The notes under the pieces were generated by a model that searched no databases, was not told the DNA's origin, and was given only the letters and a program-made list of their open reading frames with translations. The position numbers and the translations under genes were made by a program. DNA of 64,000 nucleotides from Desmodesmus armatus (taxonomy: Eukaryota > Chlorophyta > Chlorophyceae > Sphaeropleales > Scenedesmaceae), in assembly GCA_007449985.2 (NCBI GenBank), contig VIIQ02000184.1, forward strand, positions 86,514 through 150,513. Reading direction: 5' to 3'. Of this stretch, positions 1 to 9,290 are shown piece after piece. Within the stretch, counting starts at the first letter, position 1, and each line of letters starts with the position of its first letter.

Positions 1-2
1 CT

Positions 3-189
3 GCACCGCCTGGCGGCATAGCAGCCAAGCCTGCTGCAAGGATACTGCAGCTGACAGTTAGGGACGCAGCTGATGCCGTCAGAGCTGCTGTTGCAGCAGC
101 TGCTGCCTGCCGCTGCTGGGGACTGAAGGCAGGGATCCACAGCAGCCGCTCTACACTGCATTCTGGTATGCTGGCGCCACAGCCGCTGT
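3..189 (+). other. possible end of a coding exon entering from the left edge
   Basis: One plus-strand frame is open from base 3 to a TAG near 187-189. It reads as an Ala-rich helical stretch (for example ARILQLTVRDAADAVRAAVA) whose composition resembles other coding exons of the window. No start, splice site or domain can be seen because the window begins inside it. The minus strand also has a 104-codon open frame at 151-465 rich in Ala, so the strand is uncertain. Function not recognised. 190-654 holds nothing I can support. Confidence 0.2.
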
Positions 190-654
190 AGAGGCCGAGA
201 TCGGCCTTGCCGCCACTGCGGTTGCTGCCGCTGGTGCTGCCTGCAGCCCAGCTGTTGCCTCCATCAGCAAACTCCGTCCTGCACCAAAAAGCACCAAATT
301 AAAAACGTGTGTAGTGTGGGTAGTTGTTTGTTGCAGGCTGACGGTCTTGCAGTAAATCTGTCCCTTGTGAGACAGTTCGCATATGCGGGCAGTTGTCATG
401 CCTTTACTCCCACTGTAGAGGTTGTCGTTCTGGCATACCAAAACCGCTCTGTTTGCCCTGCTCAATCATGGGCAGTGACGCAGCTCTGACAACTTGCAGA
501 GCCCCGCTGTGGCGCCACTGACCTGTATGACACCCATGACTTGCGCTCGCCAGTCAATAGGCCCCAGATGATGATCTTGCCCTGGTAATCACCTGCAGCA
601 TCACAGTACATGCACACACAGTTTATACCATCATCAACGTTTTCTGTGCAATTT

Positions 655-1400
655 TCTCGAAGTTCATAGTGCGGGTAATATTTGCAAAACTACTATGAAC
701 AAACTTAGCAGCCTTTCCCTCATCTCCCTCATCCCCCACATCTGCCTCATCTCCCTCATGCCCCACATCTCCCTCATACCCCTCATCCCCCTCATCCCCC
801 ACATCTGCCTCATCTCCCACATCCCCCACATCTTCCTCATCCCCACATCTCCCTCATCCCCCTCATCTCCCTCATCCCCCACATCTGCCTCATCCCCCAC
901 ATCTCCCTCATCTCCCACATCCCCCACATCTCCCTCATCCCCCACATCTGCCTCATCCCCCACATCTCCCTCATCCCCAACATCTGCCTCATCTCCCTCA
1001 TCCCCCACATCTCCCTCATGCCCCACATCTCCCTCATCCCCCATACCCCCCTCATGCCCCACATCACCCTCATCCCCCACATCCCCCTCATCCCCCACAT
1101 CCCCCTCATTCCCCTCAACCCCCTCATCCCCCTCATCCCCCACATTCCCCTCATCCCCCACATCCCCCTCATGCCCCACATCCCCCTTATTCCCCTCATC
1201 CCCCACATCTCCCTCATCCCCCACATCCCCCTCATGCCCCACATCCCCCTCATCCCCAACATCCCCCTCATCCCCCACATCTCCCTCATCCCCCACATCC
1301 CCCTCATGCCCCACATCCCCCTCATCCCCCACATCCCCCTCATCCCCCTCACCTCCCACATCTCTCTCACCCCCCACACTCCCTCAAACCCCATATCTCC
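655..1400. repeat. pyrimidine-rich minisatellite, left arm of an inverted pair
   Basis: From about 713 to 1400 the plus strand is a degenerate tandem array built from CCCCCTCATC and CCCACATCTC words, in units of roughly 12 and 24 bp. Nearly every purine on this strand is the A of CAT/CAC. It opens long frames in several phases, none protein-like. The outer edge (655-710) contains a motif which, reverse-complemented, resembles the GCACTATGA/TTTGCA words at 2797-2902 beyond the right array. The two arrays are therefore arms of a large inverted structure. Confidence 0.85.
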
Positions 1401-1639
1401 CCCAACTCCTCAAGCACTAATTCTTCAACAAGTTGTTGTGCAGTGCAAGGACAAGGTGTGAAGAGGAGGGGAAGTGCGGACTGAGGGGGTCGAGGGACAG
1501 AAGGACTTTGGGTTGGTAAAAGGAGGGCAGTGGGGAGGTGTGTAAAAGGACGGCAGGGGGCAGTGAGGGGGTTGAGGGAAGGGGCAAGTTGCAATTAGGC
1601 GACCGAGGGGGTCGAAGGGAAAGACGGTAATGAGGGGGT

Positions 1640-1845
1640 GGAGGAAAGCGAGGGGATTGAGCAAAGCGAGGGGGCTGATGAGGGCAGCAAGGGGGTGAGG
1701 GAGATGAGGAGGGTGAGGGAGATGTGGCAGATGTGGAGGGTGAGAGAAGTGAGGGAGGTGTGGGGGTGAGGGGACTCCCCTCATTCGGAATGAGGGAGAT
1801 GAGGGGGGTGAGGGAGATGTGGGGTTGAGCAAAATGAGGGAGACC
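1640..1845. repeat. degenerate purine-rich GAGGGGGTGAGG tract
   Basis: Between the left array and the Gln-rich exon the plus strand switches to purine-rich GAGGG/GTGAGG/GATGTGG words. This is the same orientation as the right-hand array at 2234-2760 and opposite to the left one. The switch from pyrimidine to purine occurs at about 1400-1460. The stretch 1401-1640 is similar but less regular and has no coding signal. Confidence 0.6.
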
Positions 1846-1852
1846 CGTGCAC

Positions 1853-2233
1853 ATGCAGCAGCCCCAGTACCAGCCCCCCCCCCCCCCCCAGCAGCAGCAG
1901 CACTTCCAGCAGCAGCAGCAGCAGCACAACGTGGGCCCCAGCAGCAGCACCATGCAGAGCTCCGCCCTGATGGCCGCCCCAGCAGGTGCCATGCAGCTGC
2001 CACATTCCTTAGCCCACCATGAGCAGCAGCAGCAGACGGGGTCTGAACCTCATGCTCCAGTTGCAAGCGGCATGCAGCAGCAGATGGTTGCAGGAGGCCC
2101 CATGCTGCACCCTCACCTGCAGATCATGGCAGCAGCCAGCGCTGCTGGCATGGCAGGTATGCAGCCAGTGCTCTACCCACATCAGTCTGCAGGCATGCCA
2201 CAGCCGGTCATAATAGCACAAAGTGGGAATTGA
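1853..2233 (+). CDS. Gln/Met/Pro-rich terminal exon of an unrecognised protein
   Basis: An open frame of about 126 codons runs to a TGA at 2231-2233. It starts with Gln-Pro-rich sequence (QPQYQPPPPPQQQQ), continues with further Gln, Met, His and Ala-rich sequence and ends in VIIAQSGN. Composition resembles the disordered tails of transcription or RNA-binding regulators, but no domain is visible. The context CACATGCAG just before 1859 is a good 3' splice site, so this may be a last exon whose first exons lie elsewhere. An in-frame ATG at 1853 is an alternative start. The exon sits directly between minisatellite arms, with no spacer on the right. It may have been captured by that structure, or the arms may be its intron and 3' UTR. 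The complementary frames are shadows. Confidence 0.4.
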   Translation: MQQPQYQPPPPPQQQQHFQQQQQQHNVGPSSSTMQSSALMAAPAGAMQLPHSLAHHEQQQQTGSEPHAPVASGMQQQMVAGGPMLHPHLQIMAAASAAGMAGMQPVLYPHQSAGMPQPVIIAQSGN

Positions 2234-2760
2234 GGGAGGCTGTAGGGGATGAGGGAGATGTGGGGGATGAGGGTGATGAGGGGGATGAGGGGGATGTGGG
2301 GGATGAGCGGGATGAGGGTGATGTGGAGGATGAGGGAGATGTGGGGGATGTGGGGGATGAGGGGGATGAGGGTGATGTGGGGGATAAGGGTGATGTGGGG
2401 GATGAGGGAGGCTGTAGGGGATGAGGGAGATGTGGGGGATGAGGGAGATGTGGGGATGAGGGTGATGAGGGGGATGAGGGTGATGTGGGGGATGAGCGGG
2501 ATGAGGGTGATGTGGGGGATGAGGGAGATGTGGGGGATGTGGGGGATGTGGGGGATGAGGGAGATGAGGGTGATGTGGGGGATAAGGGTGATGTGGGGAT
2601 GAGGGAGATGTGGGGGATGAGGGAGATGTGGGGGATGAGGGGGATGAGGGGGGTGTGGGGGATGAGGGAGATGTGGGGGATGTGGGGGATGAGGGAGATG
2701 TGGGGGATGAGGGAGATGTGGGGGATGAGGGAGATGAGGGAAATGTGGGGGAGGAGGGGG
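2234..2760. repeat. purine-rich minisatellite, right arm of the inverted pair
   Basis: A tandem array of GATGAGGG, GAGATGTGGG and GGTGATGTGGG words starts immediately after the TGA at 2231-2233. It is the reverse complement in type of the 713-1400 array. A longer block (about 185 bp, beginning with TGTAGGGGATGAGGGAGATG near 2250 and again near 2412) is repeated within it. No real protein is encoded; the frames read as (M/G)-D-E-G-D-V repeats. Confidence 0.85.
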
Positions 2761-2796
2761 CTGCCTGTTACAAATCTGTTATTTTTTCAAATGTTT

Positions 2797-2902
2797 GCAC
2801 TATGAGGTTTGCATAACGCACTATGAGGGTAATGAGGGTAGTTGTGGCTATCTTGAGGTAAAGAAAACGCACTATGAGGTTTGCATAATGCACTATGAGG
2901 GA
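2797..2902. repeat. two copies of a GCACTATGAGGTTTGCATAA word
   Basis: A motif at 2797-2838 recurs at 2871-2902 with one or two differences. A related motif lies in inverted orientation at about 660-700, outside the left minisatellite. This makes the 655-2902 block look like one unit bounded by short inverted repeats. Confidence 0.5.
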
Positions 2903-2983
2903 AATGTGGTTGATGAGGGTGAAAATGAGATGTGATGAGGTTGAAAATGTGGGAAAACGCTGCCGATGGCATAAGTAGGTAAT

Positions 2984-3137
2984 GCAACTCTCAGCGCGAC
3001 TCGCGTGGCGCTCGAAATACCAGCCCTCTGACTCGAACCTGCTCCGACATCCTCGCTTGGCTCGGATGTCTCCGCCGGTTCTCGTCAGAGTGCTGGTATT
3101 TCTCGCTAAGCCACTCTCGTCCGCTGCTGAGAGTTGT
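2984..3137. repeat. 154-bp imperfect foldback (hairpin)
   Basis: The left arm starts GCAACTCTCAGC and contains GAAATACCAGC. The right arm contains GCTGGTATTTCTCG and ends GCTGAGAGTTGT. The arms pair over almost the full length with a small centre around 3055-3067. This is a MITE-like or hairpin-RNA-like structure with no coding capacity. It lies between the minisatellite island and the broken 3' end of the WD40 gene. Confidence 0.8.
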
Positions 3138-3149
3138 ATAACCTCTACA

Positions 3150-3230
3150 TAGCACAGTACAGCACAGCACACTGCACTACAGTACACTACAGTACACTGC
3201 ACTACAGTACACTGCAGCACAGTAAGGTAC
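3150..3230. repeat. tandem ACAGTACACTGC-type repeat
   Basis: Short degenerate units of ACAGTACACT/GCACTACAGT are repeated about seven times just beyond the last recognisable exon of the WD40 gene. Confidence 0.7.
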
Positions 3231-3311
3231 AGAGTACCACACTTGGTACAAGCCAGGGCACCAGATATTGGGGTTCAGGAAGGCGTCGTTGCTGTGCCGG
3301 TGGGTGTTCAC

Positions 3312-6300
3312 CTGTGGCCAGAAGCTGCCTGGGTGCATAAGCAGCCATGGCCAAGATGTCGCTCCGGTGACCTTCCAGCGTCTTGTAGCTGTCAACAACA
3401 TCCTCGTCCCTGTCCTCCCACACAAACACCTGCAGTGACAACATTCCCTCTGTGTTGTCAGCATTCAAACAGTGTAGGCCAGGTGCCCCTGCATCGCAGC
3501 TGCAGTCTACGAAGACGTCTCTGACTCGTGTTTGCAATTCTCTCAGCACTTTCTCTGTGTCGTGTGTGTGTGTGTGTGTGTGAGACAGAAAGCATGCCTG
3601 TAACAATGTGCAGAAAATAGCGAAGTGTCAGCCACACACATCTCACCTTGGCGTTCCAACCAGCAGCATAGACCACATCGCCGCCACGCTTGTCATCCCA
3701 TGCAAACAGCACCTCACAGACCTCCATTGGCTCCTGGTCATGGACAAACCTGCAGGCATGACGCAGTCAGGGCTCAGAGACATTCTTTGTAGCACACCAA
3801 AGATGCCCACACGTGCTTGCTGGACGCTCACTGGCTACACCGATGCATGCACGTTCTTGCTCTTGGCACTGTGCCCTGCGCAAAGCATGGCTGGCAGCGA
3901 GAAGACGTGGCTAGCCTGTCATACCATTCCTGCCAAAACACACAGTACATGCCATACTGACTTCCAGGCAGGCTCCATCACCTTGACTAAAAGCACTGAG
4001 CTACATGCACACCTGCGCAACAAGCTGCCATTGTTGAAGTTCCAGACAGTCACGGCCCCACTGTTGGTGCACAGCACCAGCCGTCGCTGGTTCTTGTCAA
4101 AGCTAATGGCTGTCACGCAGTTGCTGCTGGTCGCGCAAGGACCGCATGCCTCATCAGCACAGTCACTGTTCAAAGCAATGCTTGCTGCAGCCTTGGCATT
4201 GAAACGTCCCTCTCGTGCACCATCCTGCAGCAGGTGCAGTATGCACTAGATTCAAAAGCGAGAAATCTCTTGTCCTATGCAGCTGCTGCATCCAGCACTC
4301 CCAGAGCAGCACATTCTATGGGATCTTTGCCAATTGATGCTGTGTACATGGGTGGCCAACTGACTGCAGACAAGTCCCTGGTCTGCTCCATGGCGCCACT
4401 TTCCTGCATTGCAGAGGGTTCTGTGGAATGTTATGCACCGTCATCCTAGCTGAGCACGCACCGTACTGCATAGTGCGTCAAACCCCTTGGTGTACAGCAG
4501 CGAACAAAATTGGGCATGCCACTGCCGCATCAGCTTCTGCATATGGCAGAGACGGGCTGCTGCAAACACACCTGGAGGTTCCAGACACAAGTTGTCCCAG
4601 CCTCATCCACACTGACAACAACAGAAAAGGATGCATTGTACAGGGCGCCTCGCACAGGGTCCTTGTGGCCTGTGCGGTCTTGGGTGACAACCTGCAGCAG
4701 CCGCAGCCAGAGCACGCAGGCAATGTAGGCTGCACTGTCCCAGCTCGTAGCACTAATGCAGAGCACGTGCCTGTGGGAAGCAGCTGCATAAAGAGCAGCA
4801 AAATGGACATAAGCTGACCACAAGACAGTGGCAGACAGCTAAAGTAGCTTACACGTGTTCACTCCCATCTGCCAGTTGGAAGTTCTCAGTGAGCTCAGGG
4901 TCCGCATGGCACCCTGGTGAGTCACCCACTGCGCACCTTGTGCTGCCACACGTAGGGTTTGTGGCAGGCTGTGACCAGGCGGCAGCGTGTGGTGTCATAC
5001 ATCATGCAGGTGGGGCTGCTGTCAGACTGACGCACCCAGTCATCCTGCATGGCGGCAGCAGCACACCCAAAAGCACCCAAGTGGATAGCCGGCAGTGTTG
5101 TGCCGAAGCTCTACTGTGCAGCTGCTACCATCGGAGCCTGAAAACTCTTTGCCATCTTCTTGTCCCAATCCCAAAGACATGCCAGCTAGGCTAGGAGGTG
5201 GTGAACCCTGAGAGCAGAGGTCTCATGCACAAGGTTTTCTGTATGCATTGCTGGCTTTCTTCTCACCTGAGTGATGGTCTGCAGGCAGCGGTGATTACGC
5301 AGGTCCCACACCTGTACAGGAAAGAGCAAGAAGCATGCGGCAGTCACACACCGTCAAAATATAACGGCCAGCATGCAGCTGCAGGTCCCGAGCACACCCT
5401 GCGTGCACACTAGTACAAGCCCTGGACACTAGCTCAACCGAGCCGACCAAGCAACAATGCAATGGGCATTCAAGCACCGCCAGGGTGTGGCAGCCAGCAT
5501 GCAGATGCACGCCCCAAGCGCACCCTGCCTGCACAGTTGTAACACCTCAGAACCAGCTCAATCAAGCAACAATGTGCCACAACAGACCTTGATGGATTTA
5601 TCCAGGCTGAGCGTGAAGATGTGGTTGTGGGCAGGGTCCAGTGAGATGTGGCTCACACTGCTGGTGTGGCCCCGCAGCTCACCAATCTTGCGCCCTGAAG
5701 TGCCCTGCAACGCCAGAAATATGGGGGAGTATGTTACATGGACATTTTCGCCAAACAACAATGGCATTGCCCACCAGGATCGAGCCAGGTGAACCTCATA
5801 AGTTGTCTCCCCTGCGGTGGTTTGCACCACCTACACCGGGTTGACCAAAGAAGGCAGAACCACCAGAATTGCAGCAAGTGCCAGCCATGCTAGGAACCTA
5901 TTGTGTGCAGAGATGAGGGCAGGCAACTATACCAGTGTGGACACAAGAAACAGAACAAAGTCAGTCAAATACCCATAGTAAGGCCAAGCAAGCGTGCTCT
6001 GCACACTTTCATTTTGTACAAAGTGTGTGCCAGGGCCGACTGTTCGGCATGTTGAAACACAGTAGCAACACAATCTTGGTCACCCAACTGGACTGAAGCC
6101 GGGTCAGCAAAGGCTAAAATATGCATGCGGGTCACCAATCAGTCCTGCAGATGTGCGCAGACTGTGATTTTGCCAACTTGATGGTGCACAAGGGCCAACA
6201 GCATGCGTACGAATTTACAGACACCACCATGCGCCACTCTCTGACCACACACATGCAGCCGTCATGTGCCACCAGGTTGTTTGCCCTGACCGTCCCTCAC

Positions 6301-8768
6301 ATGCCACACTGTGACGTCACGCTCCAGGCCGCAGCTGACGAAGCAGCTGTAGGCATGGCACCACACAAAGGAGTGCACGCCCTTGGTGTGGTGGGTGCAG
6401 GTGTGGGTGATGCGTTCCCTGCAATACCACACAGATGCCAGCACAGATTTAGCTTCTCTGCACGTCATGTTTGTTCCAGGCGTGCAGGTCATTTGCCGCC
6501 CAGGTGCGTTTTGTCTGTTGCTGTCATGTGACGTCTTGTTGTGGCGGCACATACAGGCACAACATATTGCACACATGTGTGCAATGTACATGCACAAGCT
6601 GCTTGGGGGTGCATGCAGATTTTGGTCCCTCTACAGCCGTAACCGCCTGTGCTGACCATGACTGGACCTTGATCATGCAAGCAGTACTGCTCACCTGTTG
6701 ATGTCAAAGGTTTTGATGGTTGCGTCCAGGCTGCTTGTGACCAGACCCAGCTCAGGGATCCACTGCACCTTGGTGACCCAGTCACTGTGCTCCTTGTGGA
6801 GGTAGATGTAGTCCTGCATGCGTGATAATGGCACACAAAAGTTCACACTGGCTTCGTGCATACATACACTGACAAGGAGGACACGTGGTTGCAGCTTCCA
6901 TAGGGTGGTGTACACATGTGCTGCACATGTGTACCCCACAAAGGCCTGCAATGCCTGCTCTGCCAGGTAAAGGCAGTGACGCTGCAGCTTTTTACTTTCA
7001 TTTCACTGCCAGCTAACGTAGCTGGGGGGCGCCAATCCAGCATATACCAACCACCCCAGGCACCATGGTCACTGCTGCAAGTCGACCCCTTCCCTAGCCT
7101 GTGTGTCTCCCACCACCTACCTTGTGTGTTTCTGTGCTGATGAGGTCCCTGGGTGGCAGCTCCCTGCTGCCACAAAGCAGCAGCACCACATCTCCACGGG
7201 AGTCACCGTACACCACACGCTCCCCTGCATCTCCTGACAGCACGTCCAGCGCCAGTGGCACCCCCATGGCTCCAGAGGCATACACCCGCCCAATCAGGTC
7301 GTAGGAGCCCCTGCAACAGCAATTCGCAGTGACTAGCCTGTGTGGCTGCAGCTTGTTTGAATGACAGCGGTCCCTATTTGTGGCTTCTACAACAGCCACC
7401 TTTGCTGCTGTGCTCTGTTGGTTGCTGGAACTGCTGCCCTGCTGTAAGTCGACACACACAGGAATGCTGTTTGCGAGCTTGAGGGATCCACAGTTGCTGC
7501 TGCCAGCACACCCGCACCTTGCGATGTCATAGTAGGTGATAGCCCTGTCCATGGTGGTGAACACCATCTTCCTGCTGTAGGGCAGGTACATGCAGTCCGT
7601 GATCCAGCTGGAGCCGTTGTTGACTGACTTAACATACTCCAGGTCTCCCCCCTGCCACAGCCTGAAGGTGCCGTCCCGGGCACACGTGATGTACTTGTCG
7701 ATGGCGGCACAGTAGTACACCTTGTCAACCTGCGCAGGAGGGAGGAAGGGGCTCCGCTGGGCTCGCTATTGCACTGGTGTGGGTGCTGCTGCTAGCAGTT
7801 CAGCTTGAAGCCTCAAGCTGGCTCCATTCACGCTGAAAGACGTGACTCACACCTGCTGTAGTACAATCCCCAGACCAACTTACAGCTGCTAAGTTCACCA
7901 AGCGACGAGCTGGCAGCTGGCATGGGAGTCTCCTCAACAAGCAGCTGCTGCAAGAGCCACCTGACGGCAACGCTGCCAAAAGGAATCAGGCAGCTGCTGC
8001 GTGCTGGAGAATCACCTGCTCATGGTGCATGCTGCTTGCACTATTCTTGTCCCTGAAGCCTGCTGGAAACAGCCGCCAGTTGTCTGCATCACTTTCATCA
8101 GTTGCTGCCTGAGCCTTCTCCAGGAACATGAAGTTGGTGAACTCATCCCTGTGAGGGTGAAGGAGGTGCACAGATTGTGAGGCTGCATACGTGCACTGCA
8201 TCTAGCATCTGGGTGCTATCTGACTGAGCTGACCGTGCCTGTGAACGCAACAGCAGCAGTTGCCGGTATACGCCAGCCTGGTGCTGCATGCAGTAGGCAA
8301 GCTCACTGCGACTGCTAGCTAGCACTGCCTTTGTGTGCTGCTGCTGCTGCTGATTGGTTGGCAACGACACCACTCAGCACGCATTCAACCAGCACCCCTC
8401 CTGCACCAGCAGACTGCTCACCAGTCAACTGTGCCTCCTGCATCGGCATCAATCTTCATGAACAGCTGCGCGACCTGCTGGGGCTTGAGGTTGATCCCCA
8501 GGTGAGGACCCAGCTTGGCACAAAACTCATCGATATCAAGCTCTCCTGATCCATCTTCGTCTGCTGCCTGCGGGGTGTGGTGGCAGTGCAACTGCTGGAG
8601 TTGCTGCAGAACTGCAGACGGGCTGCTGCATGCAAAGAGGATATGGAACAGCTGCTGTTGCTATGGGTGCAGGTTTTGTCACAAGGTTCACCCCACCTCA
8701 AAGATCTCCTTCAAGACCTTCAGCTGCTCCAGGTTGATTTCATTGTCAATCTGCTCGGTGTCTGCCAT
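3312..8768 (-). CDS. EF-hand and WD40-repeat protein, WDR49/WDR64 (CFAP337)-like, 3' end missing
   Basis: Fourteen exons join in phase on the minus strand: 8768-8697, 8567-8422, 8148-8016, 7729-7518, 7310-7121, 6813-6695, 6418-6301, 5704-5588, 5311-5267, 5044-4937, 4691-4572, 4224-4013, 3749-3647, 3429-3312 (604 codons plus one base). The start MADTEQIDNE is the first ATG ahead of the EF-hands. Residues 27-38 (DEDGSGELDIDE) and 64-75 (DADAGGTVDWDE) are two canonical EF-hand loops. WD-repeat blades follow, with signatures such as GTFRLW, DVTVWH, VWDLRN, TTCVWNLQ, AVTVWNFNNG and VFVWED. An EF-hand pair before many WD repeats is the architecture of the WDR49/WDR64 family, which in protists includes ciliary CFAP337; a ciliary role is inference. 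The last exon stops inside a blade (APRQLLATG) with a good donor. No next exon was found before the repeat island, so the gene is truncated or its last exons lie beyond a very long intron. Confidence 0.85.
3562..3582. repeat. (GT)n microsatellite in a WD40-gene intron
   Basis: About ten GT units lie in the intron between exons 13 and 14 of the minus-strand WD40 gene. Confidence 0.9.
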
Positions 8769-9290
8769 ATTGCTTTGCGGGCTGGCTGCTTGAGGTACAA
8801 CAGGTTGAATTGACCAGGATTATTGCTGATAGCTTCTTGGTCCCATGCAGGCTGGTGGAATTGTGTTCTGGTGGGAGCAGTGAAACCTCCCGCTGCCAGC
8901 TGCTGTCAATTTCGAACTCAGCAGCATGCCACAGCTGTTGGATCATCCAGATGGCATACGATCAGCGTGCAGAGGTTGATACATGCTTGAACACGAGGCA
9001 GACAAGGGCCAACCCTTCCTTCTAGGACCCTTGTCTGGGACCTAGGGGTTACCTTGGAGCGTCGCTCAGCGAAAGCTCGCTAACGGTCTGGACATAATGA
9101 GGTATTAAAATTGCTATTGGTGTGATTATCAAATCTTGGATTTGATTGCCTTCGTTGCAGAGATCAGCAACCGAAACCTGCACAACGTGCCTGTCAAGCT
9201 AGGTTTCCGACTTTGTCTATTCAAGGAAGACTGTGTTAGCAGCAGGGTGGGTCCTGGGCTGAGCCAGCAGAGTGTACCTGTTCAGTCAAG
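8769..9290. other. intergenic region between divergent genes
   Basis: This lies between the start of the minus-strand WD40 gene (ATG at 8768) and the plus-strand gene whose first usable ATG is at 9291, so it should carry both promoters. I see no clear TATA box or repeat. A short CGCTCAGCGAAAGCTCGC-like inverted word lies near 9062-9080. Confidence 0.4.

Noticed and set aside
1417..2066. Overlapping minus-strand frames of 191 and 213 codons
   Set aside because: They are antisense shadows of the purine-rich tract and the CAG-rich Gln exon, giving only Pro/His/Ser-rich low-complexity sequence.
623..2816. Many long open frames in the minisatellites (GDEGDV, MRGMWGM and PHIPLIP repeats)
   Set aside because: They exist in most phases of a short tandem repeat that avoids stops on both strands; there is no domain, start context or splice logic.
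4810..4936. A possible extra WD40 exon (reading DPELTENFQLADGSEH)
   Set aside because: Including it would need a 23-base intron or a frameshift. The direct join of the exon ending at 4937 to 4691 is in phase and gives the expected family sequence KPYVWQHK followed by VVTQDRTGHKDPVRG.
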